64,000 nucleotides of DNA from positions 1 to 64,000 of the forward strand of contig NZ_JAINWI010000012.1 in the NCBI RefSeq assembly GCF_021021435.1. The letters are read 5' to 3'. The notes beneath the pieces were generated by a model. That model worked only from the letters and a program-made list of their open reading frames with translations. It was not told where the DNA came from and did not search any database. Of the stretch, positions 37,863 through 48,081 are shown one piece after another. The DNA is from Seohaeicola saemankumensis (GTDB lineage: Bacteria; Pseudomonadota; Alphaproteobacteria; Rhodobacterales; Rhodobacteraceae). The translations under genes and the position numbers were made by a program. Numbering within the stretch: position 1 is the first letter of the stretch; every line of letters starts with the position of its first letter.

Positions 37863-40261
37863 CGCGGATCTATCTGCATATCGGGCTGGACCCAGTCGCC
37901 ACATCGCGTCTGCAAAAGGTCATGGCCGACAAGCGTGAGCAGATGCTGGCCAAGGGCATATTGTTCCCCCGCGCGGCCGGTGCGCGCAACCATACACGCC
38001 TGTTCATGGCGGTGACCGACCCCGACCGTATCGACGCGCTGCGCGCCAATCGCGGCTATACCAATCCGACCAAGCAGGCCACCTTGCGGCAAGAACTGGC
38101 CAGCACTCTGGCGCGGGACATCGCCACGCATCAGCCCGCAAGCATGATCCTGTCCGCCAACCAGTTGGGCACCTCGCTGTCCCAACCGACCGAAGTTCAG
38201 CGCTTGCATGACTTGCTGGCACCGCTGTCAGACGATATCCGCATCATCGCCCATGTCGATGCGCCCGCCCGCATGCTGGCGCGCCACTATGCGGCGCAGG
38301 TGTTCGACGGTCGTGCCGAACCGCTGGATCTCGAGCGCGGGCTGGCGCAGGGCGACTGGTGGGACGGTGCCTTGGCCAAGACTGCGCCAGCCAATCCCGC
38401 GATGGGCCGTTTTCCCGAAACCTCATGCGCCCCCTTCTGGCTGGATTTCGGGCGACTGGTGCACAATTGGGAAGCCGTCTTTGGTGCAGGATGCATGACA
38501 TTGCGCCCCGTGGATGCCACGGGTTTTCATGGCGAAGACGCAACCGAGGAACTGCGTGCCGCTTTCGGGATTGCCGAAACGCTGGGCCGCGCCACAGCAG
38601 ACAAGCATTCCGCGCCCCCGTCTGCCGCGTGGATCACCCGTGTCAGGCAGTTGAACCATCTGCTGCACCGCTTGCAGGATACCAGCGGCAAGGCCGTGCC
38701 GCGCGCGCTGTGGCGAAAGTTCATGGACGAGATCAGGATTGACGGAGAACCACTTGATCCCGATGATCTTTCCGACATCGTCAAGCCGCTGGATACCAGC
38801 CTGAAGACACTTCTCAAGACCCAGCCTGCGCTGGATGCAACATTGTTCAAACGCCCGCGCGCCCGCAAACCGCAGCCCGAGGCTGATCCCCGTCAGGGCT
38901 ATCGCGCCAGCCAGTATCTGCTGGCTTTCCGCGCCCGGATAAATCGCGCCATCAAGTCGGAATATGCCGCCGCGAAGAAAGCGGCGGCGCAAGACACGGC
39001 ACCGCAAACAGACTCGGCTCCAGCCCAGATAGCGACACCCGCACCTGCGCCCGCTGCCCCGAAACAGACAGCGGCTCTCAGCCCCGATGCCGCGCGCATC
39101 ATGCCGCCGCTCGCGGTCGAGAATTTCCATAAGCTTCAAGCCTCACCCTTCCGCCCGCACAACCGCCTTGGCATGGTGAACGAGGAAGATCTCGCCGCCG
39201 CCTATACACCGCACCCGCGCCGGACCCTGCCCGCAGGCAATAGCGGCCGCGTGATCGTCGGCTGCATGAAGAACGAGGCACCCTATATCGCGGAATGGGT
39301 CGCCTATCACCGCGCGATCGGGGTCGACAACTTTCTGATTTATACCAATGACTGCACTGACGGCACCGGCGAGATATTGGACCGGATGCAGACCATGGGC
39401 CTGATCCAGCACCGCAACAACGATGGCTGGAAGGGCAATTCCCCGCAGCAATCCGCGCTGAACAAGGCCATGAAGGAACCGCTGCTGCGCGATGCCGAAT
39501 GGATCATCCATATCGACGTGGACGAGTTCATCAATGTGCGCTGCGACAATGGCACCCTGGACGATTTTCTTGCCCGCGTGCCCGACGCGACCAACGTCGC
39601 CATGACGTGGCGGCTGTTCGGGCATGGCGGCGTGACCGCTCTATCCGACGGGCTAGTGACCGAGCAGTTCGAATGGTGCGCGCCGCGGTTTTGCCCCAAG
39701 CCTCATACGGCATGGGGCTTCAAGACCATGTTCCGCAACATGGGGGCCTATGCCAAGCTCAGCTGCCACCGCCCCAACAAGCTGGATGCCGACCTGCGCG
39801 ACAGCGTGCGCTGGGTCAACGGGTCAGGGCGGGACATGACGCGCGAGGCAGCGGAAAAGGGCTGGCGCAATTCGGTGAAATCCATCGGCTATGACCTGCT
39901 GCAACTGAACCATTACGCGCTGCGCTCTGCCGAAAGCTTTCTGATCAAACGCCAGCGGGGCCGCGCGCTGCATGTGGATCGTGCGATCGGGATCAACTAC
40001 TGGATCAGGATGGACTGGAACGATACGCGCGACATCACGATCAAGCGCAACCTGCCTCGCTTGCGGGCCGAATTTGACGCGATGATGCAGGATGACGCCC
40101 TGCGCGCGCTGCATGAGGACGGGCTGGAATGGCATCGCGCCAAGGCGACCGAGTTGCACGCCATGCCCGAATTCCGCGAGCTTTACGATCAGGCGCTGAC
40201 CCTCAAGCTGACAGCCCCCGAACGTGTAGCCTATGCGCTGGCGCTGGATATGGAAAGCTGA
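37859..40261 (+). CDS. sulfotransferase-like / glycosyltransferase fusion
   Basis: 800 residues. Residues 1-300 resemble a sulfotransferase but the P-loop is degenerate: MTRIYLHIGLDPVATSRLQ where HIG-x-x-KTGTT-x-LQ is expected, so it has probably lost PAPS binding. A Pro/Ala-rich linker (about 355-420) leads to a GT92/Glyco_tranf_2_4 domain from about 460 with VGCMKNEAPYIAEWVAYHR, YTNDCTDGTGEI and the metal site HIDVDEFINV. It may act as a single bifunctional or scaffold protein for sulfated-glycan synthesis. Overlaps both neighbours (ATGA before, TGATG after). Confidence 0.8.
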   Translation: MTRIYLHIGLDPVATSRLQKVMADKREQMLAKGILFPRAAGARNHTRLFMAVTDPDRIDALRANRGYTNPTKQATLRQELASTLARDIATHQPASMILSANQLGTSLSQPTEVQRLHDLLAPLSDDIRIIAHVDAPARMLARHYAAQVFDGRAEPLDLERGLAQGDWWDGALAKTAPANPAMGRFPETSCAPFWLDFGRLVHNWEAVFGAGCMTLRPVDATGFHGEDATEELRAAFGIAETLGRATADKHSAPPSAAWITRVRQLNHLLHRLQDTSGKAVPRALWRKFMDEIRIDGEPLDPDDLSDIVKPLDTSLKTLLKTQPALDATLFKRPRARKPQPEADPRQGYRASQYLLAFRARINRAIKSEYAAAKKAAAQDTAPQTDSAPAQIATPAPAPAAPKQTAALSPDAARIMPPLAVENFHKLQASPFRPHNRLGMVNEEDLAAAYTPHPRRTLPAGNSGRVIVGCMKNEAPYIAEWVAYHRAIGVDNFLIYTNDCTDGTGEILDRMQTMGLIQHRNNDGWKGNSPQQSALNKAMKEPLLRDAEWIIHIDVDEFINVRCDNGTLDDFLARVPDATNVAMTWRLFGHGGVTALSDGLVTEQFEWCAPRFCPKPHTAWGFKTMFRNMGAYAKLSCHRPNKLDADLRDSVRWVNGSGRDMTREAAEKGWRNSVKSIGYDLLQLNHYALRSAESFLIKRQRGRALHVDRAIGINYWIRMDWNDTRDITIKRNLPRLRAEFDAMMQDDALRALHEDGLEWHRAKATELHAMPEFRELYDQALTLKLTAPERVAYALALDMES

Positions 40262-41331
40262 TGCGCGCGCTGGCGATCCTGTCGCAGCGCAACGAAGGGG
40301 CTTTCCTGCTGGAATGGCTGGCGCATCACAAGGCGGTCGGCTTTACCGATTTTCTTGTATTTTCAAATGACTGTCAGGACGGATCGGACCGGATGCTGGA
40401 CCATTTAGCCACATCCGGCTGGCTGGTTCACCTGCCCAACCTGCCCCCCTATGACAGGGCGGGCATCCAGTTTTCCGCCCTCAAGCAGGCCGCAACACAT
40501 CCGCTGCTGCAACAAACCGACTGGATCTTGCCACTGGATATTGACGAATTCGTCAATATCCATGTGGGCGACCGCAGTTTGCCAGCCCTTCTGGCTGCCC
40601 TGCCCGATGCGACCGCGATTACCCTGACATGGCGGCTGTTCGGCAATGCAGGCATTGTCGCCTATGACGATCAGCCTATTACCACGCAATTCACCCGTGC
40701 TGCCCCTTCCGTGATTCATTGGCCATGGCGCGCGGCCATGTTCAAGACGCTTTATCGCAACGATGGCACCTACGGAAAACCCGGAATCCACCGCCCCCGC
40801 GCGCCCGATCCCGCAAAGCTGGATACTGCGCGTTGGTTCGACGGCCATGGTCGTGCACTACCGGCGCGATACCATCGTGCGGGGATATTCTCGGCCTATG
40901 GCAGGCCCAATCACGGGATGGCGCAGATCAACCACTATCCCTTGGGGGCAATGGAAAGCTATCTTCTCAAGGCGGACCGCGGGCGCGCCGTGCATACGGA
41001 CCAACGCCTTGGAATGGATTACTGGGTCGAGCGGAATTTCAACACTGACGAAGATCGCACGATCCATGCGCTGGCCCCGCAGATGCAGCGCGAATATGCG
41101 GCTCTGACGGCCGATCCGGTGTTGGCAGGGATGCACAGGGATGCGGTTGCATGGCGGCACGACCGCTTTGCCGAACTGATGCGCGACGATGAGATGCGCG
41201 CCCTGATGGGGCGCTTGATGATGACGCCCCCCTCGCATCCGCTGGACGCAAAACAAGCGGCACCGCTGCTGGCTCATGCGATAGCGGCCCGTCATTCCAA
41301 ACGCGCCGACGAGGGCCTGCCCCAAAGCTGA
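40261..41331 (+). CDS. glycosyltransferase, Glyco_tranf_2_4/GT92-like
   Basis: 356 residues, beginning MRALAILSQRNEGAFLLEW with the SQRNE block in place of the KNE of the first gene, then FSNDCQDGSDRMLD and the metal site LDIDEFVNI (about 95-103). About 35% of positions appear shared by eye with the C-terminal half of the fusion and with the first gene, so the three GT units look like diverged paralogues. One-base overlap with the fusion gene (TGATG). Confidence 0.85.
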   Translation: MRALAILSQRNEGAFLLEWLAHHKAVGFTDFLVFSNDCQDGSDRMLDHLATSGWLVHLPNLPPYDRAGIQFSALKQAATHPLLQQTDWILPLDIDEFVNIHVGDRSLPALLAALPDATAITLTWRLFGNAGIVAYDDQPITTQFTRAAPSVIHWPWRAAMFKTLYRNDGTYGKPGIHRPRAPDPAKLDTARWFDGHGRALPARYHRAGIFSAYGRPNHGMAQINHYPLGAMESYLLKADRGRAVHTDQRLGMDYWVERNFNTDEDRTIHALAPQMQREYAALTADPVLAGMHRDAVAWRHDRFAELMRDDEMRALMGRLMMTPPSHPLDAKQAAPLLAHAIAARHSKRADEGLPQS

Positions 41332-41452
41332 CGCTGACTGCCCTGTAATCGCCTTGAAACCCGCGAGATTTTCCCAAATTTTGCCCTAAACAAAGTCTAA
41401 CTCTTGCGCCAAACATACCTGCACAATCATGCGGGAAGCGTAAGGACACGCA

Positions 41453-42469
41453 GTGACCCAAGACCCCATCTCATTGTCCGACCGGTCCCTGTCGGGATTG
41501 AAAAAACGCGAATGGCTGGCTCAACTGGCTGAAATCGCAGATGATTCTGGCGAGTTCGAGACACTTGGCACCCGCCACGTCGCAGCCCGCATCGACGGGG
41601 TCGAAATCGGTTCAGGCACTTTGCTTGTGACCTTCGAGACGATTCAGGGCATCCAGCTTCAATCCGATGTAGGCCATCCGCTGGGATGGGATCTGGTGCG
41701 ACGGCAAGGCTGGTCCAGCCTTTGCGTCATCAGCGATGGCGACACATGGTTCCGCGACCCGCAGGTCTATGCGATGTTCGACCGCCTGACCGATGACGGC
41801 TATTTCGAGGAATTCGACCGTGTTGTCTTTTACGGTGCCGGTCCCTGCGGCTATGCGGCTGCGGCTTTCTCGGTCGCCTCGCCCGGTGCCTTTGTGCTGG
41901 CAGTGCAACCGCAAGCCACGCTTGATCCGCGCGTGACCGAATGGGACAACCGCTTTACCCATATGCGCCGCACCTCCTTTACTGATCGCTACGGTTATGC
42001 GCCCGATATGCTGGATGCAGCCGCGCAGGGTTTTATCCTGTTTGATCCGACCGAAGATCTGGACGCGATGCATGCAGCCCTCTTCACCCGTCCCAACGTA
42101 ACCAAGCTGCGCCTGCGCCATATGGGTGTTGCGCTGCAAGGCGATCTGATCGAGATAGATATCCTGGAGGAATTGCTGGTCGCTGTTGCCGAAGGCACCC
42201 TGACAGAACAGCGTTTCGCCCAACTCGCGCGCGCGCGGCGCAACCATCCGCCCTATCTGCGTAATTTGCTGGGCCACTTGGATACCACGCAACGCCCCTA
42301 TCTGGCGACGATGCTCTGCCGCAACGTGGTATCGCGCATGCATGCGCCACGGATTCGGCGTCGCCTCGATGCGTTGGAAAAAGCCGCGCGTGACGGGGAA
42401 TTCACGGCACCACCCGTCTTTTCGCGCAACGGCAACGGTGCTGGCGCCGCCGCTTCCGAGGGCAACTGA
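41453..42469 (+). CDS. alpha/beta-hydrolase-fold protein without nucleophile, unknown
   Basis: 338 residues. The elbow strand reads VVFYGAGPCGYAAAAFSVA (about 124-142); in related hydrolase-fold proteins of surface-glycan clusters the equivalent is GSSMGGYAAL, so the nucleophile serine is replaced by glycine and the protein is probably a non-catalytic relative. The segment FVLAVQPQATLDPR following it is also typical. The C-terminus is helical and ends in a Gly/Asn tail. It lies 120 bases after the glycosyltransferase run, same strand, and may belong to it functionally. Some genomes label such proteins phosphoadenosine phosphosulfate reductase, for which I see no support. Confidence 0.6.
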   Translation: MTQDPISLSDRSLSGLKKREWLAQLAEIADDSGEFETLGTRHVAARIDGVEIGSGTLLVTFETIQGIQLQSDVGHPLGWDLVRRQGWSSLCVISDGDTWFRDPQVYAMFDRLTDDGYFEEFDRVVFYGAGPCGYAAAAFSVASPGAFVLAVQPQATLDPRVTEWDNRFTHMRRTSFTDRYGYAPDMLDAAAQGFILFDPTEDLDAMHAALFTRPNVTKLRLRHMGVALQGDLIEIDILEELLVAVAEGTLTEQRFAQLARARRNHPPYLRNLLGHLDTTQRPYLATMLCRNVVSRMHAPRIRRRLDALEKAARDGEFTAPPVFSRNGNGAGAAASEGN

Positions 42470-42557
42470 CAAGCGGAACACAAAAACCCGTTCACGCGGC
42501 GGGGTTTTGGCAAAGCACCCTCTGGCCCTGCGCGCGCGCTTTGTGTAAGCGACGGGC

Positions 42558-43601
42558 ATGAGCACATCCATCACGATCCGCCGCCCCGATGACTGGCACC
42601 TGCATTTGCGCGACGGCGCGATGCTGCGCGCGGTCCTGCCCGAAACCGCCCGCCATTTCGCCCGCGCGATCATCATGCCCAATCTTGTGCCGCCCGTCGT
42701 GACAGGCGCGCAGGCCGCAAACTACCGCGACCGGATCATGGCGGCCCTGCCCGAAGGGATGGCCTTCGAGCCGCTGATGACCCTGTATCTGACCGAGGAG
42801 ACGGACCCCGATGACGTGGCCGCAGCCCATGCCAGCGGTCTGATCCGCGCGGTCAAGCTATACCCCGCCGGTGCTACGACCAATTCGGCCTCGGGCGTGG
42901 CCAATTTCGACAATGTCCGCGCGGTGCTGGAACGTATGGCCGAGATCGGTCTGCCGCTTTGCATGCATGGCGAGGTGACGGATCACAGCGTGGACATCTT
43001 CGACCGCGAGGCCGTGTTCATCGACCGTGTCCTGGATAAGGTCCGCCGTAAGACACCGGGTCTGCGCGTGGTGATGGAGCATGTCACCACGTCAGACGCG
43101 GTGGACTATGTCAAATCCGCGCCCGAAGATCTGGCCGCCACGATCACCACGCATCACTTGATCATCAACCGCAACCATATATTGGTGGGCGGGATCAAAC
43201 CGCATTATTACTGCCTGCCCGTGGCCAAGCGCGAAAGCCACCGTTTAGCCCTGCGCGCCGCCGCCATCTCGGGCGATGGGCGGTTTTTCCTTGGCACCGA
43301 CAGCGCACCGCATGTCGATGCTCTCAAGGAACATGCCTGCGGCTGCGCCGGTTGTTTTACCGCGACCAATACCATGTCGATCCTCGCCCATGTCTTCGAG
43401 GAAGAAGGCGCGCTGGAACGGCTTGAGGGGTTCACCTCGCTGCATGGCCCCGCCTACTACCGCCTGCCTGTAAACGCGGACAGCATCACGCTGACCCGTC
43501 AGGACACCCCTGTCACCTATCCCCAAAAGATTGAAGGCGGCGACGGGCCAGTTACCGTTTTCGACCCCGGTTTTCCGCTGCACTGGCAGGTTAGCGCCTG
43601 A
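42558..43601 (+). CDS. pyrC: dihydroorotase
   Basis: 347 residues, class II dihydroorotase length. Zinc ligands are visible in DWHLHLRDG (about 12-20, HxH), the carbamylated lysine region [10 protein letters not shown] (about 99), HGEVTD (about 140) and the aspartate in FLGTDSAPH (about 250). It forms dihydroorotate in pyrimidine synthesis. Followed 31 bases later by pyrE, forming a pyrimidine pair. The 88 bases before it hold the promoter. Confidence 0.97.
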   Translation: MSTSITIRRPDDWHLHLRDGAMLRAVLPETARHFARAIIMPNLVPPVVTGAQAANYRDRIMAALPEGMAFEPLMTLYLTEETDPDDVAAAHASGLIRAVKLYPAGATTNSASGVANFDNVRAVLERMAEIGLPLCMHGEVTDHSVDIFDREAVFIDRVLDKVRRKTPGLRVVMEHVTTSDAVDYVKSAPEDLAATITTHHLIINRNHILVGGIKPHYYCLPVAKRESHRLALRAAAISGDGRFFLGTDSAPHVDALKEHACGCAGCFTATNTMSILAHVFEEEGALERLEGFTSLHGPAYYRLPVNADSITLTRQDTPVTYPQKIEGGDGPVTVFDPGFPLHWQVSA

Positions 43602-43632
43602 TCCCGTTCCTACCGCCCGAAAGGACATCGCC

Positions 43633-44313
43633 ATGATTCCCTCAAGCTATCCCGCCCCGCAAGAAATGGCGCGCCTGACCGCGCGGATGCTGCTGGAAAT
43701 CAAGGCCGTCCATTTCAATGCCGATGAGCCCTTCATCTTCGCCAGCGGATTGCCCTCGCCGGTCTACATCGACTGCCGCAAGCTGATCTCCTATCCGCGT
43801 ATTCGCTCGACCCTGATGGATTTTCTGACCGTGACAGTCATGCGGAACGCAGGGTTCGAGGCTTTCGACAATATCGCGGGCGGCGAGACTGCGGGCATCC
43901 CTTTCGCTGCGCTTGTGGCAGAACGCATGGGCCTGCCGATGACTTACGTGCGCAAAAAGCCCAAAGGTTATGGGCGCAATGCGCGCATCGAGGGGGTCAT
44001 GCATGAGGGCCAGCGCGTGCTGCTGGTCGAGGATCTGACCACCGATGGCGGCTCCAAGCTTAGTTTTGTGGATGCGATTCGCGAGACAGGTGCGACCTGC
44101 GGCCATACGGCAGTTATCTTCTACTACGGGATTTTCCCGCAGACCGAACAGGTATTGGCCGATCACGGTGTTGCATTGCATCACCTGTGCACATGGTGGG
44201 ACGTACTGGCCGAAGCCCGCGCATCGGGTGCTTTCGATGCGGCGACAATGACCGAGGTCGAATCCTTCCTAACCGCCCCGCAAGCATGGCGCGAGGCGCG
44301 CGCAGGCAAGTAG
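43633..44313 (+). CDS. pyrE: orotate phosphoribosyltransferase
   Basis: 226 residues from ATG 43633, with GAAAGGACATC as ribosome site. PRPP-binding loop [14 protein letters not shown] (about 136-149) and substrate residues KKPKGYGRN (about 114) mark the family. It converts orotate and PRPP into OMP. A GC-rich inverted repeat (GCCACA ... TGTGGC near 44324-44345) lies just after the stop. Confidence 0.97.
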   Translation: MIPSSYPAPQEMARLTARMLLEIKAVHFNADEPFIFASGLPSPVYIDCRKLISYPRIRSTLMDFLTVTVMRNAGFEAFDNIAGGETAGIPFAALVAERMGLPMTYVRKKPKGYGRNARIEGVMHEGQRVLLVEDLTTDGGSKLSFVDAIRETGATCGHTAVIFYYGIFPQTEQVLADHGVALHHLCTWWDVLAEARASGAFDAATMTEVESFLTAPQAWREARAGK

Positions 44314-44569
44314 ACGCGGCGCCACAGCTTGCCGAAAGTTGTGGCCGCGCGGTGACATCCTGCCTGCTCTCAGGCGGGAACCCGCCATCCTGACGCAACG
44401 GGATCAGCCACGCGACCATCCATATGTTGACGCAACACCCCTGCACGCCCCATCATAAGGTAGGCGGATCGCAGTTTTCGGGATATGCACAGACTATCCC
44501 CAGAAACATACAATTTGCGCGCGCGGGCTGCTCTTTCTATGACACGGGCTTGGGATGACAGGGACAATC

Positions 44570-46069
44570 ATGAACAACCTTTCCATATTCAACGCCACCG
44601 GAACCGTCGTTCAGGAAGCCGATACCATGCCCCATTCGATCGAGGCCGAGCAGCAATTGCTGGGCGCGATCCTGACCAATAACGACGTCTATGACCGCGT
44701 GGCCAGCATCATCGGCGCGCAGCATTTCTACGATCCCGTCCATGCACGCATCTACGAGGTGGCAGCGGCCCGTATTGCCAAGAACAACCTCGCCTCGCCG
44801 GTGACGCTCAAGGCGTTTTTCGAGGGCGATACAGGGCTTGAGGAACTGGGCGGCCCCGCCTATCTGGCGCGTCTGGCAGGCTCGGCTGTGTCCTCCTATG
44901 CTGTGCGCGACTATGCGCAGATGATTTATGATCTTGCGATCCGGCGCGAACTGATCGGGCTGGGGCGCGATATTGCTGCCAAGGCCGCCAAGGTCGATAT
45001 CGCATCCGAGCCACGCGAACAGATCGTCGAGGCGGAACAGGCGCTTTATCAACTCAGCGAACAGGGCAAAACCGATACGGGCTTTCAGTCCTTCCTGCGC
45101 GCCGTGACCGATGCGGTGAACGTGGCCAATGCCGCCTATCAGCGCGAAGGCGGGCTGGCGGGCGTGTCCACGGGTCTGATCGATATGGACAAGAAACTGG
45201 GCGGCCTGCACAAATCCGACCTTCTGATCCTTGCGGGCCGCCCCTCGATGGGTAAGACCTCGCTCGCGACCAATATCGCCTTCAACGTCGCCAAAGCCTA
45301 TAAACGCGGCATGCTCCCCGACGGGCAGGAAGGCACGGTGGAAGGCGGTGTCGTAGGATTTTACAGTCTGGAGATGAGCGCCGAACAGCTTGCCGCGCGC
45401 ATCCTGTCGGAAGCCGCCGAAGTTCCCAGCGAACAGATCCGGCGCGGCGACATGACCGAAGCCGAGTTCCGCCGCTTTGTCGAAGCTGCCAAGTCGCTTG
45501 AAGCCTGCCCGCTCTTCATCGACGACACACCCGCCCTGCCGATCAGCCAGCTTGCCGCGCGTGCCAGACGCCTCAAGCGGACGCATGGTCTGGACGTGCT
45601 GATCGTGGACTATCTGCAATTGGTCCGCGGCAGTGGGCGCTCCGAAAACCGCGTGAACGAAATCTCCGAGATCACGATGGGGCTGAAAGCTATCGCCAAA
45701 GAGCTGAACATTCCGGTCATCGCCCTGTCGCAGCTCAGCCGTCAGGTTGAAAACCGCGAGGACAAGCGCCCGCAACTGTCCGACCTGCGCGAATCCGGCT
45801 CGATCGAACAGGATGCCGATGTGGTAATGTTCGTGTTCCGCGAGGAATATTACAAGGAACGCGAGAAGCCGGGCGATCACGAACTGGAGAAGATGGCGAC
45901 ATGGCAGGCCGAGATGGAACGCCTGCACGGCAAGGCCGAGGTCGTGATCGGCAAACAGCGCCACGGCCCCATCGGAACGGTCGAGTTGAGCTTCGAGGGC
46001 CGGTTCACCCGCTTTGGCAATCTGGTCAAACCATGGCAACAGGGCGGTTCCGAAGACGTGGGCTTCTGA
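44570..46069 (+). CDS. dnaB: replicative DNA helicase
   Basis: 499 residues from ATG 44570 (an ATG five codons earlier is possible). N-terminal domain with the HSIEAEQQLLGAIL block (about 22-35), linker, then the RecA-like motor with Walker A AGRPSMGKTSLA (about 223), Walker B VDYLQLV (about 348) and the arginine finger region. Insertions around EMSAEQLAARILSEAAEVPSEQ are standard for alphaproteobacteria. It unwinds DNA ahead of the replication fork. About 255 bases precede it without another gene. Confidence 0.97.
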   Translation: MNNLSIFNATGTVVQEADTMPHSIEAEQQLLGAILTNNDVYDRVASIIGAQHFYDPVHARIYEVAAARIAKNNLASPVTLKAFFEGDTGLEELGGPAYLARLAGSAVSSYAVRDYAQMIYDLAIRRELIGLGRDIAAKAAKVDIASEPREQIVEAEQALYQLSEQGKTDTGFQSFLRAVTDAVNVANAAYQREGGLAGVSTGLIDMDKKLGGLHKSDLLILAGRPSMGKTSLATNIAFNVAKAYKRGMLPDGQEGTVEGGVVGFYSLEMSAEQLAARILSEAAEVPSEQIRRGDMTEAEFRRFVEAAKSLEACPLFIDDTPALPISQLAARARRLKRTHGLDVLIVDYLQLVRGSGRSENRVNEISEITMGLKAIAKELNIPVIALSQLSRQVENREDKRPQLSDLRESGSIEQDADVVMFVFREEYYKEREKPGDHELEKMATWQAEMERLHGKAEVVIGKQRHGPIGTVELSFEGRFTRFGNLVKPWQQGGSEDVGF

Positions 46070-46120
46070 GGCGGAGCAAAAGGGGGCTGTATGTCCCCGT
46101 CCTTGCAGGGTATTTCGCAA

Positions 46121-46184
46121 GGATATTTGCTGCAAGACCAAGCAGGGCGGGAATGACCGCGGCTTCTTGTTGCCAAAAATATCC
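46121..46184. repeat. dispersed intergenic motif, copies 4a/4b as inverted pair
   Basis: GGATATTT-GC-TGCAAGACCAAG at 46121-46142 and its diverged inverse at 46163-46184 (CTTCTTGTTGCC, AA, AAATATCC) form a potential stem-loop with a 20-base loop in the gap between dnaB and alr. Confidence 0.65.
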
Positions 46185-46258
46185 ATGCACAGCAGCCGCC
46201 ATGCGCGCGCGGTCCGATTTGGTCTTGACCTCGGGACGCGGCGTGCCACAACGATGCC

Positions 46259-47302
46259 ATGACAGCCGCATCTCTGACCATTGATCTGAACGCCCTGACC
46301 GCCAACTGGCGCGCGCTTGACGCGGCATCTGGCACCACCGTGGAAACCGCCGCCGTGATCAAGGCGGGCGCCTACGGACTGGGAGCCGCGCGTGTCGGGC
46401 GGGCGCTGTCGCGGGCGGGCGCGCGGCGCTTTTTTGTGGCCGTGACCGAAGAAGCCGCCGAACTGCGCGAGGCACTGGGACCGGGGCCGGAGATCAACGT
46501 GTTCTCGGGCCATATGGCTGGCGATACCGACCGCATCCATGACCTGCACCTCGTGCCGATGATCAATTCCATCGACCAGATGCTACGCCATGTCGAGGCA
46601 CTGCCGGGTCATCCGTTCGGGGTACAACTGGATACCGGCATGAACCGTCTGGGAATGGAGCCTGCCGAATGGGCCGCCCTGCGCGATATCGCGCTGGAGC
46701 AGAACATCACCCTGATCATGTCGCATCTGGCTTGCGCGGATGAGCCGGACCATCCGATGAACGCGGCCCAACTGGCCAGTTTCCGCACCATGACCGAGGG
46801 GCTGGACGTGCCGCGTTCGCTTTCCGCAACGGGCGGGATCTTGCTGGGGCCGGAATATCATTTCAACCTGACCCGTCCCGGAATCGGCCTTTACGGCGGC
46901 GCGCCCTTTGGTGACGCGCAGGCGGTGGCCCATGTCAGCCTGCCGGTGATCCAGACCCGCATCCTTGATGCAGGTGAAGCGGTCGGCTATGGCAACACGT
47001 GGACAGCCACGGCGCCCACCAAACTGGCCACGGTGGCGGCAGGCTATGCCGACGGCATCCACCGCGCCATGTCGGGCAAGCTGCATCTTTATGCAGGCGA
47101 CACACCCTGCCCCGTGCGGGGACGCATCTCGATGGACCTGATCACGGTGGATATCACCCATCTGCCCGAAGAGCCGCGCGCGCTGGACCTGTTGAACCAT
47201 ATACAGACCGTCGACACGCTGGCAGATCTGGCAGGCTCGATCGGCTACGAGATCCTGACTTCACTGGGCAATCGCTATCAGCGGCGGTATAGCGGGGCAT
47301 GA
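46259..47302 (+). CDS. alr: alanine racemase
   Basis: 347 residues. The PLP lysine is in [13 protein letters not shown] (about 35-47) and the second catalytic tyrosine in [12 protein letters not shown] region (about 280-292). [10 protein letters not shown] (about 122) is the usual barrel block. It provides D-alanine for peptidoglycan. The stop overlaps the start of the MlaE-like gene by four bases, an uncommon partnership of cell-wall and lipid genes. Confidence 0.96.
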   Translation: MTAASLTIDLNALTANWRALDAASGTTVETAAVIKAGAYGLGAARVGRALSRAGARRFFVAVTEEAAELREALGPGPEINVFSGHMAGDTDRIHDLHLVPMINSIDQMLRHVEALPGHPFGVQLDTGMNRLGMEPAEWAALRDIALEQNITLIMSHLACADEPDHPMNAAQLASFRTMTEGLDVPRSLSATGGILLGPEYHFNLTRPGIGLYGGAPFGDAQAVAHVSLPVIQTRILDAGEAVGYGNTWTATAPTKLATVAAGYADGIHRAMSGKLHLYAGDTPCPVRGRISMDLITVDITHLPEEPRALDLLNHIQTVDTLADLAGSIGYEILTSLGNRYQRRYSGA

Positions 47303-48081
47303 TCGCTTTATACCCTCTTGCCGCCTTGGGCCGTGCGGTTCTGGCGCTTCTGGCCGCCATCGGGCGTTTTGCCATCTTCACCGGCCAGACGGTCAGCCAT
47401 CTGGTGCGCCCGCCATTCTATCCCCGCGAATTCGGGCAGGCGATGATGCAGATCGGTTACTTCTCGCTGCCCGTTGTGGGCCTGACCGCGCTGTTCACCG
47501 GCGGCGCGCTGGCCTTGCAGATCTATGCCGGCGGCGCGCGCTTTTCAGCCGAGGCCGTGGTGCCGCAGATCGTGGCCATCGGCATGGTGCGCGAGCTTGG
47601 CCCCGTTCTGGTGGGCCTGATGATCGCAGCGCGCGTCACTTCCAGTATCGCCGCCGAGATCGCCACGATGAAGGTGACCGAACAGATCGACGCGTTGGTG
47701 ACCCTGTCCACCCATCCGATGAAATACCTGACCCTGCCCCGCGTTCTGGCCGCGACCTTGGTGATGCCGCTGCTGGTGGGAGTTGGCGATATCATCGGTA
47801 TCTATGGGGGCTTTCTGGTGGGGACCGAGCGTCTGGGCTTCAACGCCGCGACCTATCTGAAAAACACAGCCGATTTTCTGGAATTGCGCGATATCGTATC
47901 TTCGCTGGCCAAGGGAGCTGTCTTCGGTTTCATCGCGGCACTGATGGGCTGCTATTACGGTATGAACTCGACCCGTGGCGCGATGGGCGTGGGACGCGCG
48001 ACCAAAGGATCGGTCGTCGCTGCCGCGGTGCTTATACTGGCCGCCAACTTCATTCTGACAGAGGCGTTTTTCGCGCTATGA
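47299..48081 (+). CDS. mlaE: MlaE-type lipid ABC transporter permease
   Basis: 260 residues, five to six helices. Diagnostic blocks: [12 protein letters not shown] (about 56-67), [24 protein letters not shown] (about 78-101, partial) and [16 protein letters not shown] (about 114-129). MlaE moves glycerophospholipids across the inner membrane, usually with MlaF, MlaD and others. Followed by the ATPase with a four-base overlap. Confidence 0.94.
   Translation: MIALYPLAALGRAVLALLAAIGRFAIFTGQTVSHLVRPPFYPREFGQAMMQIGYFSLPVVGLTALFTGGALALQIYAGGARFSAEAVVPQIVAIGMVRELGPVLVGLMIAARVTSSIAAEIATMKVTEQIDALVTLSTHPMKYLTLPRVLAATLVMPLLVGVGDIIGIYGGFLVGTERLGFNAATYLKNTADFLELRDIVSSLAKGAVFGFIAALMGCYYGMNSTRGAMGVGRATKGSVVAAAVLILAANFILTEAFFAL

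Noticed and set aside
41453-42469. Phosphoadenosine phosphosulfate reductase
   Set aside because: No PP-loop or cysteine motif; the sequence follows a hydrolase fold.
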